Origin: Geodermatophilus sp. DSM 44513
GTDB lineage: Bacteria > Actinomycetota > Actinomycetes > Mycobacteriales > Geodermatophilaceae
Length of the DNA stretch: 64,000 nucleotides
NCBI RefSeq assembly: GCF_032460525.1
Contig: NZ_CP135963.1
Span: 2,914,001 to 2,978,000 of the forward strand
Reading direction: 5' to 3'
The notes below the pieces were generated by a model. The model searched no databases and was not told the origin of the DNA. It saw only the letters and a list, made by a program, of their open reading frames with translations. Shown here in pieces: positions 51,394 through 60,214 of this stretch. Numbering within the stretch: the first letter of the stretch is position 1; each line of letters opens with the position of its first letter. Made by a program: the position numbers and the translations under genes.

Positions 51394-51454
51394 GCCCGTC
51401 CTCTCTGTCGTGCGGTGTCGGGTGGGTCGTGCGGTGTGCCAGGTTCCGGCGGGG

Positions 51455-52984
51455 TCAGTCCTCGACCTCGAGCTTGACCTTCTCCGCCTCGGCGCCGATG
51501 AGCCGCCGGCGGACCAGCCGCCAGAGGCCGCCGCCGAACATCACCACCAGCGCGAGGGCCCAGATGGCGATGGCGATGGGGCTGTCGAGGAAGTAGCCGA
51601 GGTCCCCGCGGCTGAGGAACATGCCCTCGCGGAAGTGCTTCTCGATGAACGGCCCGAGCACCAGGCCCACGATGAGCGAGGCCATCGCGAAGTCCAGCTT
51701 GCGCAGCAGGTAGCCCACCGCGCCCATGACCACCAGCACCCAGACGTCGAGCATGCTGCTGCGGGTGCTGAAGGCGCCCAGCACGGCGATGACCAGGATC
51801 CCGGGCATGAGCATGCTCTTGGGGATGCGCAGCAGGCTGACCCAGACCCCGACGAGGGGCAGGTTCAGGACCAGCAGCATGACGTTCGCGACGTACATCG
51901 ACGCGATGAGGCTCCAGAAGATGTCCGGCCGCTGCTCGATGAGCAGCGGGCCGGGCTGGATGCCCTGCACGACCATGGCGGCCAGCATCAGGGCGAAGGT
52001 GGCCGAGAACGGCAGCCCGAGGGACAGCAGCGGCACGAGGCTGCCCACCGCCGCCCCGTTGTTGGCCGCCTCGGGGCCGGCGACCCCCTCCACCGCCCCG
52101 GTGCCGAGCTCGTCGCGGTGCTTGGAGACGGCCTTCTCCAGCCGGTAGGAGCTGAAGCTGGACAGGGTGGCCGACGGCCCGGGGAGCAGGCCGAAGAAGA
52201 ACCCGAGCGCCGAGCCGCGCGCCCACGGCGCCCAGGCCCGCCGCCAGTCCTCCCGGCTGGGCATCAGCTCGCGCAGCCGCACGCTGCGCACCTTGGCCGC
52301 GCGGTCGGGGTCCTCGACGATCATCAGGATCTCGGCGAGGCCGTAGAGCCCGACGGCCACCGGGACCAGCGAGAAGCCGAGCGCCAGCTCCTGGAAGCCG
52401 AAGGTGAAGCGGAAGACGCCGGTGATCTGCTCCACGCCGACCGTGCCGATCATGATGCCGAGCACCATCGGGAAGTAGCCGCTGGCCGGGCTGCCCCCGG
52501 CCACCCGGGCCAGGACCAGCAGCCCGCCGCCGGTCAGGGCGAGGTACTCCGCGGGGCCGAAGAGCAGGGCGAACCGGGCCACCAGTGGCGACACGAGGGT
52601 GACCAGGACGATCGCGATGGTGCCGGCGATGAACGAGCCCACGGCCATGATCGACAGCGCCGGCCCGGCCCTGCCCTGCCGGGTCATCTCGTAGCCGTCG
52701 ATGGCGGTCACCACCGACGCCGACTCCCCGGGCATGTTCATCAGCACCGACGTCGTGGACCCGCCGTACATGGACCCGGCGTAGACCCCGGCGATCATGA
52801 TCAGCCCGGCCGCCGGCGGCAGCGTGAACGTCAGCGGCAGGATCAGCGCGGCACCGGCCACCGGGCCCAGACCCGGGAGCACCCCGATCGCCGTCCCGGC
52901 CGCCGCGCCGACGAACGCGGCGACCAGCAGCTCCGCGGTGAAGACGAGCTCGAGCCCGTACAGCAGCCCCTCGACCGGGTTCAC
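51455..52984 (-). CDS. tctA: Tripartite tricarboxylate transporter, large permease (TctA)
   Basis: A 509-residue membrane protein with about twelve helices. Typical motifs are GVLPGLGPVAGAALILPLTFTLPPAAGLIMIAGVYAGSMYGGSTTSVLMNMPGES near the start and GLLPGPSATLSSFSSYRLEKAVS in the middle, the duplicated TctA signature. It would import a carboxylate with TctB and TctC encoded just upstream. GTG 52984 overlaps the tctB stop. Confidence 0.92.
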   Translation of the reverse strand: MNPVEGLLYGLELVFTAELLVAAFVGAAAGTAIGVLPGLGPVAGAALILPLTFTLPPAAGLIMIAGVYAGSMYGGSTTSVLMNMPGESASVVTAIDGYEMTRQGRAGPALSIMAVGSFIAGTIAIVLVTLVSPLVARFALLFGPAEYLALTGGGLLVLARVAGGSPASGYFPMVLGIMIGTVGVEQITGVFRFTFGFQELALGFSLVPVAVGLYGLAEILMIVEDPDRAAKVRSVRLRELMPSREDWRRAWAPWARGSALGFFFGLLPGPSATLSSFSSYRLEKAVSKHRDELGTGAVEGVAGPEAANNGAAVGSLVPLLSLGLPFSATFALMLAAMVVQGIQPGPLLIEQRPDIFWSLIASMYVANVMLLVLNLPLVGVWVSLLRIPKSMLMPGILVIAVLGAFSTRSSMLDVWVLVVMGAVGYLLRKLDFAMASLIVGLVLGPFIEKHFREGMFLSRGDLGYFLDSPIAIAIWALALVVMFGGGLWRLVRRRLIGAEAEKVKLEVED

Positions 52985-53523
52985 AGGAACAGCGCCCCGA
53001 TCGCACCGGTCGGGCCGAGCAGGCCCTCGGGCAGCCGCACCCCGAGCAGCTCCACGAAGAACGCCGAGATGGCCACGCCGATCGCCGTCCCGTAGAGGAC
53101 GTTGCGCGGCCACGACCGGGTGCCCAGCACGGCGAGCGCGGCGATGACGAACAGCGAGGAGGCGATGTACTGGCCGAGGAACTGGTACAGCGCGACGAAC
53201 GCGACCAGGGCCGCCGACACGAGCACCACGGAGCGCCGCTGCCGACCCGCCGGGAACCGGACGTCGCCGCTGACCTGGTCGGTCAGCAGGGCCTCGGCGA
53301 TGGTCAGCACGGACACCACGACCATGCCGATGCCGACGACGAGCGGGAACACCCCGGCGCCGGGCCGGTCCTGGGTGCCGAAGGACAGGGTGGACCAGGT
53401 GTACCAGCTGAACCCGGCACCCAGCAGCAGGCCGAGCACCCCGGCGATCACCCGGCCCCTGCGCTTGCTGTCCAGGGCCGGCCGCCGGCCTCGGTCGGCC
53501 TCGGTCACGTCCTGCCGGCTCAT
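52981..53523 (-). CDS. tctB: Tripartite tricarboxylate transporter, small permease (TctB)
   Basis: A 180-residue protein with four hydrophobic helices (VIAGVLGLLLGAGFSWYTW, VFPLVVGIGMVVVSVLTIAEALL, VVLVSAALVAFVALYQFLG, VLYGTAIGVAISAFFVELLGV) and the usual FGTQDRPGAGVFP after the first one. It is the small membrane subunit. It lies between tctC (74 nt) and tctA (overlap). Confidence 0.88.
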   Translation of the reverse strand: MSRQDVTEADRGRRPALDSKRRGRVIAGVLGLLLGAGFSWYTWSTLSFGTQDRPGAGVFPLVVGIGMVVVSVLTIAEALLTDQVSGDVRFPAGRQRRSVVLVSAALVAFVALYQFLGQYIASSLFVIAALAVLGTRSWPRNVLYGTAIGVAISAFFVELLGVRLPEGLLGPTGAIGALFL

Positions 53524-53597
53524 GCGTTCACTTCCCGTGGTCGGTCGCGGGCCCGGCCGCGGTCCCGGGAGGGACCGCGGCCGGGCCTGTCGTCGGG

Positions 53598-54602
53598 TCA
53601 GGCGTCGGACTCCTCGATCTCCGCGAAGACCGGGCGGTAGTCGTCGATCTCCTGCGCCAGGTCGTCGAGCTGGATCGGGTCGACCACGTAGCCGTTCTCC
53701 TCGGCGAACTGCCGGAACTCCTCGGAGGTGACGATGCGCTCGGAGACCTCCACCAACGTGTCGCGGCACTCCTCGTCGAGGTCCGTGGGCGCGATGGTGT
53801 AGTAGGCAGCGGGCATCGAGACGCCCTCGTACTCCTCGCCGATCAGGGGGAGGTCGGGCAGCAGCGGGTACTCCTCGTCGTAGAACACGCCCAGCGGCCG
53901 GAGGTCCCCGGACTCCACGAAGCCCTGCATCGAGGGGTAGAAGGTCCCGATCGACTCGATCTCCCCGGAGACCGCCGCGGTGAGCGCCTCACCGCCGCCC
54001 CCGCTGAAGGGCACGCGGTTCAGTTCCACGCCGGTGCGGATCTCGAGCAGCTTGGCGTTGGTGTCCGGGGTGCCGCCGGCGCCCGAGGTCGCGTAGCCGA
54101 TGCCGTTCGGGTCCGCCTCCGCCGCGGCGATGAACTCGTCGAGGGTCTGCCACGGCGTGTCCGCGTTGACCGCGAGCACGACGGGGATGTCGCCGAGCTT
54201 GACCAGGGGCGTGTAGTCCTCCGTCGTCTGGAACGGCAGGTCGGGGTTGAGCGCGGCCTGGTTGGCCAGCGCCTGGTGGTTGGACAGGCCGAGGGTGTAG
54301 CAGTCCGGCTGTGCCGTGACGATCCCCGTCGTGCCGATCGTCGCCGCGGCGCCCTCGCGGTTCTCCACGATGACCTCGACGCCGAGCTCCTCGCTCAGCT
54401 GGCTGGCGAACTGCCGGCCGATCGGGTCGGTCGAGCCGCCCGTGCCGTAGGGGATGATGTAGGTGATCGGCCGGTTGGGCTGCCAGGCCTCCCCGTTCCC
54501 CCCCGCGGCGGCCTCACCACCGCCTCCGCTGTCGCTCCCGCAGGCGACCAGGGCCAAGGCGCTGGTGATCGCCAGCGCACCGCGCAGACCGCGCTCGGAC
54601 AT
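53598..54602 (-). CDS. tctC: Tripartite tricarboxylate transporter, binding protein (TctC/Bug)
   Basis: A 334-residue solute-binding lipoprotein: lipobox LVAC (cysteine near residue 21), a Gly/Ala linker, then the Bug fold with WQPNRPITYIIPYGTGGSTDPIGRQFASQLSEELGVEVIVENREGAAATIGTTGI. The ligand pocket motifs match carboxylate binders, but the compound is not readable. It is a mid-operon gene following the second selenoprotein by 85 nt, suggesting its ligand feeds this pathway. ATG 54602 follows GAGGAG. Confidence 0.9.
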   Translation of the reverse strand: MSERGLRGALAITSALALVACGSDSGGGGEAAAGGNGEAWQPNRPITYIIPYGTGGSTDPIGRQFASQLSEELGVEVIVENREGAAATIGTTGIVTAQPDCYTLGLSNHQALANQAALNPDLPFQTTEDYTPLVKLGDIPVVLAVNADTPWQTLDEFIAAAEADPNGIGYATSGAGGTPDTNAKLLEIRTGVELNRVPFSGGGGEALTAAVSGEIESIGTFYPSMQGFVESGDLRPLGVFYDEEYPLLPDLPLIGEEYEGVSMPAAYYTIAPTDLDEECRDTLVEVSERIVTSEEFRQFAEENGYVVDPIQLDDLAQEIDDYRPVFAEIEESDA

Positions 54603-54687
54603 CTTCGATCTCCTCGTCGTCGAGTGGAAGGGCCGTGCAGACCGGGGGGACGGCCGCCCGGGGGCGGCGCACCGGGACGGCGTGGGC

Positions 54688-56346
54688 TCACCCATCGGGG
54701 GCCCCGCCGGGTCGTGGCGCGGTCACGTCGACCGTGACCGCCTCGGTGGTGCCGAAGGTGGGCACCAGCACCGAGTGCTTGCCGGGACCGCCGGCCACCA
54801 TGACCAGCAGGCTGTCCGGACCGTCCAGCACCGGGACGACGCCGTCGCCCGGCACGCCCGCGAAGACGTGCGGCGCGGTGCGCCGGTAGCGGTCGAGGTT
54901 GCCCGCGGAGACGCCGGCCAGGCTCACCCGCGCCCGCGGGTGGGCGTGCACCGCCTCCTGGATGCGGCGCCGGTCGTACCCGTCGCGGGCCAGCACCTCG
55001 GCGTGCTCCGGCCCGAGCACCAGCAGCACCTGCCCCCGCAGGTAGAGGTTGTTGTGCCCCAGGTTGGCCAGCGTGCCGGCGATCGCGGTCAGGATGCCGG
55101 CGGCGTCGGTGCTGCCGTGGTCGTTGACGTTGTGCGGGCCCTCCCCGCCGTGGACCGTCACGGCGCCGGCCGGCCCGCCGCCACGGGCCTCGTGGAAGGT
55201 GGCGAAGGGGGAGGCCGCGGCGTTCTCGGCGATGCAGTAGGCGTACTTGCCCGGCGTGCCGTGGGTGGCACGGTCGGTCTCGCCGGGCCGCGCCTCTCCG
55301 ATGTTCTGCAGCACCAGCCGCAGCGCCCGGCCGACACCGGCGTTGGCCCGGTTGCCCTGCCCGAACACGTTGGCCCCGGCGTTGAAGCCAAGCTCGGCCA
55401 CGACCGGGCCGTGCACGACGACCAGCGGGGTCACCGGGTGCGTGGTGGTGGTCAGCGCCTGCAGGTTGAACCGCGGCTCGAGCACCGCCTGCACGGCCGC
55501 GACGACCACCGGGGTCAGCTCGGGCGGGCACCCGGCCATGACCGCGTTGGCCGCGACCGCGGCCACGGTGGCGCCCCGGTTCGACGGCGGGACCAGCCCC
55601 AGGACCTCGCCGGCGTCCCGGCCGGTGGCCGCGACGGCGCGGGCCACCAGCTCCTCGGTCGGGGGCACCATCGGCAGCCCGTCGGCCCAGCGCCGCTGCT
55701 CGGCGAAGGAGAGGAACGCGAGCACGTCACCGGGGGCCTCGTGCACGGTGGCGGTCGGCCCGGTGGTGGGCACGGTGGTGGTGGGCACGGTGGTGGTGGG
55801 CCCGGTGGCGACCTCGTCGGGCGGGGTGAGCAGCGCCGCGGCCACGGCGTCGACCGCGGCCGCGAGGCGGTCGTCGAGCTGCTCGGGCCGCACGCCGCCG
55901 ATGGGGTGCGCCACGGTGACCACGGCGAGGGACTCCAGCCCCTGCTGGCGGGCCACGGCGCGGGCCAGCGGGAGGAACGGCTCCGTGGCGACCATCACCG
56001 TCGGGATCCCTCGGCGCTCGAGCTCGGCGGAGTCGTGGACACTCCACGACGTGCAGGAGCCCTAGTCACCGACGCCCACGATCGCTGCGTCGAAGTTGCG
56101 GAACCGGTCGAGGACCTCCGCGGCGAAGGGGTGCGAGGAGTTGGGCTTGTCCGCTCGCACCGGCTCCTGGGTGCCGAAGCGGACGGCGAGGTGGCGGCCG
56201 AGCTGCCCGACCACGTGCGCGGCGTTGGGCTTGCCGTTGTCCAGGACCGCGATCCGCGCCCCGGCCAGCGAGGCCGCCCGCGGCGACGTGGCCGCCCGTG
56301 GCGTCGGCGGCGCGCTGCCCGACGGGTCGACGATCCGCACGTCCAT
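54688..56346 (-). CDS. UGSC selenoprotein fused to a large uncharacterised domain, Sec encoded by TAG
   Basis: A 552-residue product if TAG at 56064-56062 is read as selenocysteine (U95). Residues 1-180 form the UGSC domain: LDNGKPNAAHVVGQL (compare TNSKPNATELL in the other gene), VGVGD-U-G-S-C (95-98), TSWSVHDSAELERRG and TVAHPIGGV. A Thr/Pro/Val linker follows (about 192-208), then a 340-residue domain that matches the separate protein at 30660-31688 (WADGLPMVPPT, GANVFGQGNRANAGVGRA, RATHGTPGKYAYC, EGPHNVNDHGSTDA, GGPGKHSVLVPTFG). A stem-loop starts 11 nt after TAG. ATG 56346 has GGAGG upstream. Directly downstream is tctC. A standard gene caller would report two short genes. Confidence 0.82.
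55755..55810 (-). repeat. Short repeats coding a TTTVPTTTVPTTGP linker
   Basis: Units close to GGGCACGGTGGTGGT recur in this segment and encode the flexible Thr/Pro/Val linker between the UGSC domain and the large domain. The linker supports the view that these are two folded units joined by fusion. Confidence 0.75.
56032..56050 (-). promoter_or_regulatory. Candidate bacterial SECIS element 2
   Basis: On the minus strand GTCGTGG-AGTGT-CCACGAC gives the same 7-bp stem as at 31907, with a loop differing at one base (AGTGT against AGTCT), again exactly 11 nt after the TAG. The codons in the stem are largely the same (SWS.HDS), so part of the match follows from protein conservation; the perfect pairing in both is still notable. 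Confidence 0.7.
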
Positions 56347-56664
56347 CCTGGGCGACCTCCGCTCGACGGGGAGGCGGTGACCCCTGGGGCCCCCGCCGGT
56401 CTGTGCCAGCGCGCGATGGACGCTATAGGATGTATGTGATGTGGACAACAACGTTCACCAAGTCGTGATCGTGCCGGGCGGGCGCCGCGGACGGCTGGCG
56501 CCTCCTCCTCGCGGGTGTGGCCGCCGGACCCCGGCCTGGCCGTATCGTGTATAGGGCCGGTGGCCGGACGGCGCGTCGACCGGGCGCGTGGCGGGTCGCC
56601 GGATCGGCACGCACCCGGGGACGACCGCGGAGCGGACGCGCACGACGACGAGGACGGTGCCGGC
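56347..56664. promoter_or_regulatory. Divergent control region between selenoprotein 2 and the GntR gene
   Basis: These 318 nt contain no gene. CTATAGGATGT at 56423-56433 (plus strand) matches the core of the shared motif (CTACAGGATGT) at 10 of 11 positions and overlaps TATAGC, a likely -10 box for the selenoprotein gene (with TTGTTG 18 nt before it). A weaker related sequence, ATCGTGTATAGGG, lies near 56544-56556 on the GntR side. Binding of the FCD-GntR protein to one or both is a reasonable inference. Confidence 0.55.
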
Positions 56665-57336
56665 ATGACCGAGACGCAGCGGGCTCACGGCGGGGCGGCG
56701 CAGGGGCTCACCGGCCCACCCCTGAGCAAGACCGAGTACGTGCTGCAGCGGCTGCGCGAGGACATCGCCAGCGGCGTCGTCGTGCCCGGGACGTCGCTGC
56801 GCCAGAGCGAGATCGCCACCCGCTACGGGGTCAGCGCGACCCCGGTGCGGGAGGCGCTGCGGCTGCTCGAGGCCGGCGGGAGCATCAGCTACGCGCCGCA
56901 CCGCGGCGCGACGGTCCGCGAGCTGTCCCCCGAGCGGGTCCGCGACGTCTACCTGCTGCGCGCCGAGATCGAGGCGCTGGCCACCGCGGTCGCCTGCGAG
57001 CGCATGACCGACGAGCAGTTCGCCCGCATCGAGGCCGTGCACGAGGAGATCCGGGGCTACCGCGGCGGGGACGGCGAGGAGCTCGCCGTGCTCAACCGGC
57101 GGCTGCACTTCACGATCTACCACGCCGGGTCCGAGCTGATCGCCTCGCACGCCTCCAGCCTGTGGTCGCTGTTCCCGCCCCGGGTCACCATCTGGGCCGA
57201 CCCGGAGGCCGCGGAGGCGCTGGCCGCCGACCACGACGGGATCATCGCGGCGCTGCGCGCGCGGGAGCCGGTGCTCGCCCAGCAGCGCGCCCGCGACCAC
57301 GTGCTGCACGCCGCCGCGCTGCGCGAGCACCTCTAG
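56665..57336 (+). CDS. GntR family regulator, FCD type
   Basis: A 223-residue regulator. The winged HTH (LSKTEYVLQRLREDIASGVVVPGTSLRQSEIATRYGVSATPVREALRLLEAGG, residues about 20-72) is followed by an all-helical FCD domain (VYLLRAEIEALATAVA, LNRRLHFTIYHAG, ADHDGIIAALRAREPVLAQQRARDHV) with His and Asp metal-ligand candidates, which commonly senses organic acids. It is divergent from the selenoprotein/Tct operon and is the best candidate to control it. ATG 56665. Confidence 0.9.
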   Translation: MTETQRAHGGAAQGLTGPPLSKTEYVLQRLREDIASGVVVPGTSLRQSEIATRYGVSATPVREALRLLEAGGSISYAPHRGATVRELSPERVRDVYLLRAEIEALATAVACERMTDEQFARIEAVHEEIRGYRGGDGEELAVLNRRLHFTIYHAGSELIASHASSLWSLFPPRVTIWADPEAAEALAADHDGIIAALRAREPVLAQQRARDHVLHAAALREHL

Positions 57337-57382
57337 CCGGCACCCGACCCGCACCACCACGTCGACGTCCCGAGGAGGACCC

Positions 57383-57622
57383 GTGTCAGCAGCGACCGAG
57401 GCCGAGCAGGAGCTCAGCACGATGCTCGACGAGGGGGTGACCGTGCGACTGGTGGACACCGGGGACGGCGTCTACCAGCTGCACCTGGCCGTGGACGAGG
57501 CCGTCTGCGCCGACTGCCTGGTGCCCGACCCGACCCTGGTCGCCATCGCCACCGACGCGCTGGCCCGCCGGGGGGTGCCGGTCGCCGCGATGTCGGTGCT
57601 GCGGCCGGCCGCGCACGCCTGA
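57383..57622 (+). CDS. Small CxxC protein, unknown function
   Basis: A 79-residue protein with a good GAGGAGG site before GTG 57383, 46 nt after the GntR gene on the same strand. It has a beta-rich first half (VTVRLVDTGDGVYQLHLAVDEAV) and a CADC motif at about 42-45 before PDPTLVAIATDALARRG. The CxxC pair suggests a redox or metal role; given the selenoprotein next door a thiol-redox link is possible but unproven. I know no family name. Confidence 0.6.
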   Translation: MSAATEAEQELSTMLDEGVTVRLVDTGDGVYQLHLAVDEAVCADCLVPDPTLVAIATDALARRGVPVAAMSVLRPAAHA

Positions 57623-57630
57623 GCGCCGCC

Positions 57631-58854
57631 TCAGCCCGGCGACGACGGCGCGGCCCGGCGGGAGACCAGCGCGGCCACCCCGAGCACCGCGCAGGACAGC
57701 CACCAGGCCCCGGCCGCACCCGCGGACGCCGCGACCACCCCGGCCAGACCGGGCACCGCGACCTGGCCGACCCGGTTGGCCACCATGCGCAGGCCCAGCA
57801 CGCTGCTGCGCGCGTTGTCCGGGACGGCCAGCGCCAGCGAGCTCATGGTCAGCGGCTGGCCGACGCCCAGCAGGAAACCGCCGACGACGAGGGCCGCGGC
57901 CATGCCGCCCACGCCGATGCCGGCGACGGGCACCACGGCCAGCACCACCGCGGAACCGGCCGCGCTGAGCACGATGAGCTGCTCGCGCGAGCGCCAGCGG
58001 AGCATCACGCCCAGCAGCAGCCGGGAGGAGATGGTCGCCGCGGCGCGCAGCCCCAGCAGCACGCCGACGACGGCCGGTGAGATCCCCCGCCGCTCCCCGA
58101 TCAGGGGCAGGTAGGCGGTCAGGATGTCGACGGTGGACAGCAGCGCCAGGCTGGCGAACATGCCCGCGCCCACGCCGCGGTGGCGCAGCAGCTGCGCGGT
58201 CGACTCGACCGGCGGCGGTGCCGCCCCCGCCGGCCGTCGCGGCGCCCGGGGGGTGCGCAGCGCGATCAGCACGACGAGGGGCAGCGGCAGCAGCGCGATG
58301 CCGGCGGCCACCCAGAAGGCGGTGCGGCTGGCCGCGACCAGATCGGCACCCGCGGCGTCGCCGAGCAGCGCGCCGACCAGCAGGGGGCCGAACAGCTGGC
58401 CGACCGCCACGGCGGCGGTGAAGAAGCCGAAGAAGCGGTCCAGCTGGTCGTCGTCGGACCACCGGGCGATGACCCCCTGGCCGGCGAACATGACGACCAG
58501 CTGACCGAGCCCGAGCACCGCGCTGCTGGCCGCCAGGGCCGCCAGGCTCCCGGTGGTGGACATGAGCAGGGTCCCGCCGGCGGAGAACAGCAACCCGCCG
58601 GCGAGCAGCAGGCCCAGGCCGCGGAGCCGGTCGGTGAGCCGGCCCAGCGGGAGGGCCACGACCAGCGGCAGCACCGCGAAGGCCGCCGTCACCAGGCCGA
58701 CGGCGAAGGCGTCGCCGCCCAGGCCGATGACCCGGTAGGTGACCAGCGGCCGGCTCAGGTGCAGCGCGGTCTGGGCCAGCACGCCGACCGCGAGCAGGGG
58801 CAGCAGCCAGCGCGGGGACCGGCCCTCGCGCACCTGCCGACCCCGGCTGCCCAC
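57631..58854 (-). CDS. MFS transporter
   Basis: A 407-residue membrane protein with about twelve helices in two six-helix halves separated by a Pro/Ala-rich cytoplasmic loop (TPRAPRRPAGAAPPP). GRLTDRLRGLGLLLAGGLLF is the typical loop between helices 2 and 3. It would import or export a small molecule; the substrate is unknown. GTG 58854 follows GGAGGAGG. It ends 8 nt from the converging CxxC gene. Confidence 0.87.
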   Translation of the reverse strand: MGSRGRQVREGRSPRWLLPLLAVGVLAQTALHLSRPLVTYRVIGLGGDAFAVGLVTAAFAVLPLVVALPLGRLTDRLRGLGLLLAGGLLFSAGGTLLMSTTGSLAALAASSAVLGLGQLVVMFAGQGVIARWSDDDQLDRFFGFFTAAVAVGQLFGPLLVGALLGDAAGADLVAASRTAFWVAAGIALLPLPLVVLIALRTPRAPRRPAGAAPPPVESTAQLLRHRGVGAGMFASLALLSTVDILTAYLPLIGERRGISPAVVGVLLGLRAAATISSRLLLGVMLRWRSREQLIVLSAAGSAVVLAVVPVAGIGVGGMAAALVVGGFLLGVGQPLTMSSLALAVPDNARSSVLGLRMVANRVGQVAVPGLAGVVAASAGAAGAWWLSCAVLGVAALVSRRAAPSSPG

Positions 58855-58905
58855 CGCACCTCCTCCGCCCGCTCCCGACCGCCTCCGGCCCCGCCCCCGC
58901 GCCGG

Positions 58906-59670
58906 TCAGGTGACGAGGAACTCGCCGCCGTTGACGTGCACCGCCTGGCCGCTGATGTACTCCCCCTCGGCCACCAGGAAGCGGACGGTGGAGGCGACGT
59001 CCTCCACCGAGCCCGCGTGGCGCACCGGGATGCCCTTGGCCCGCTCCTCGTAGGACAGCGTCGGGTACCACTCCGCGGGCCGGGTGGTGTGGATCAGCCC
59101 CGGGACGACGGTGTTGACCGTGATGCCGGCCGGGCCGAACTCCAGCGCCAGGGCCTTGGTGAACCCGTGGATGCCGGCCTTGACCGTGACGCCGTGCGCC
59201 CGGTTGAGGATCCCGGAGAACCCGTCCCGGCCGGAGATGTTGATGATCCGCCCCCAGCCGGCCTCCACCATGCCGGGGATGGCCGCCTGGGCGCAGTGGA
59301 ACGCCCCGGTCAGCCCGATGCCCAGGACCCAGTTCCAGTCCTCCGGCGTGATCTCCAGGAACGGCTGGTGCGGGCGCACCGCGGCGTTGTTGACCAGGAC
59401 GTGCACCGGGCCGAGCTCCGCGGTCCCCCGCTCGAACACCGCCCGGACGTCCTCGACCCTCGACACGTCCCCGGTCACCACGATCGCCCGGGACCCGAGC
59501 GCCCGCACCTCCTCGGCGGTCTGCTCGCCCTCGGCCACGTTCTGCCGGACGTTGACGATCACGTCGGCCCCCGCGGCGGCCAGCTGCCGGGCCATCGCCC
59601 GGCCGATGTTGCGTCCGGCACCGGTGATGAGCGCCGTGCGCCCGGCCAGGGGCCTGCTCGCGTCTGCCAT
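58906..59670 (-). CDS. SDR family protein lacking the catalytic tyrosine
   Basis: A 254-residue short-chain dehydrogenase with ALITGAGRNIGRAMARQL, NNAAVRPHQPFLEI, INISGRDGFSGIL and a C-terminal YISGQAVHVNGGEFLVT. Where YxxxK is expected the sequence reads GVTVK, so the tyrosine is glycine, with a histidine just before it (AHGVTVK). The normal catalytic mechanism cannot operate unless that histidine substitutes. It is preceded by MFS and followed upstream by a universal stress protein. Confidence 0.82.
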   Translation of the reverse strand: MADASRPLAGRTALITGAGRNIGRAMARQLAAAGADVIVNVRQNVAEGEQTAEEVRALGSRAIVVTGDVSRVEDVRAVFERGTAELGPVHVLVNNAAVRPHQPFLEITPEDWNWVLGIGLTGAFHCAQAAIPGMVEAGWGRIINISGRDGFSGILNRAHGVTVKAGIHGFTKALALEFGPAGITVNTVVPGLIHTTRPAEWYPTLSYEERAKGIPVRHAGSVEDVASTVRFLVAEGEYISGQAVHVNGGEFLVT

Positions 59671-59748
59671 CGACTCTCCTCGTGCTCTCGGGACCGCTGC
59701 CCGTGGAGCGGCGGTCGGCTCCAGGTCCTGCAGGGGTGCCAGCGCCGC

Positions 59749-60162
59749 TCAGCGCGCCTTGACGGCCAGCACGGGCACGGTGGCGTCGAGCAGGATCCGT
59801 TGCGCGTTGCTCCCCATGATCAACTTCCCGACGGCGCTGCGCTGCCGGATGCCGATCACCAGCAGTGCCGCACCGGCCTCCTCGGCCGCGGTGACCAGCT
59901 GCTCACTGGGGCTGTGCTCGGAGCCCAGCTCACGGATCTCGTAGTGGACCCCGCTGGCGTCCAGCTGCGTGCGCAGGTCCGCGACGTCCTCCTCACCGAC
60001 CCGCTTGGCGTCGGCGAACCCGTCGGAGCCGGCCGAGTTGACGACCAGCAGGCCCGTCCCGCGCAGCCGCGCCTCCTCGATGCCGTGCTCGAGGGCGGCG
60101 CGGCCCTGCGGGCTGGGCACGAACCCGACGACGACGGGCGCGGTGGACGACGGTGCGCTCAT
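59749..60162 (-). CDS. Universal stress protein (UspA family)
   Basis: A 137-residue single-domain Usp. The beta-strand start VVVGFVPSPQGRAALEHGIEEA and the ATP-binding C-terminal pattern GIRQRSAVGKLIMGSNAQRILLDATVPVLAVK are clear. It probably binds ATP and acts in stress adaptation. The ATG at 60162 follows GGAG. It lies between catabolic genes without overlap. Confidence 0.88.
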   Translation of the reverse strand: MSAPSSTAPVVVGFVPSPQGRAALEHGIEEARLRGTGLLVVNSAGSDGFADAKRVGEEDVADLRTQLDASGVHYEIRELGSEHSPSEQLVTAAEEAGAALLVIGIRQRSAVGKLIMGSNAQRILLDATVPVLAVKAR

Positions 60163-60214
60163 CTGCTGCTCCTGGATGACTGCTCGGGGCGGAGGGGACG
60201 GGGTCCGGGGCCGG

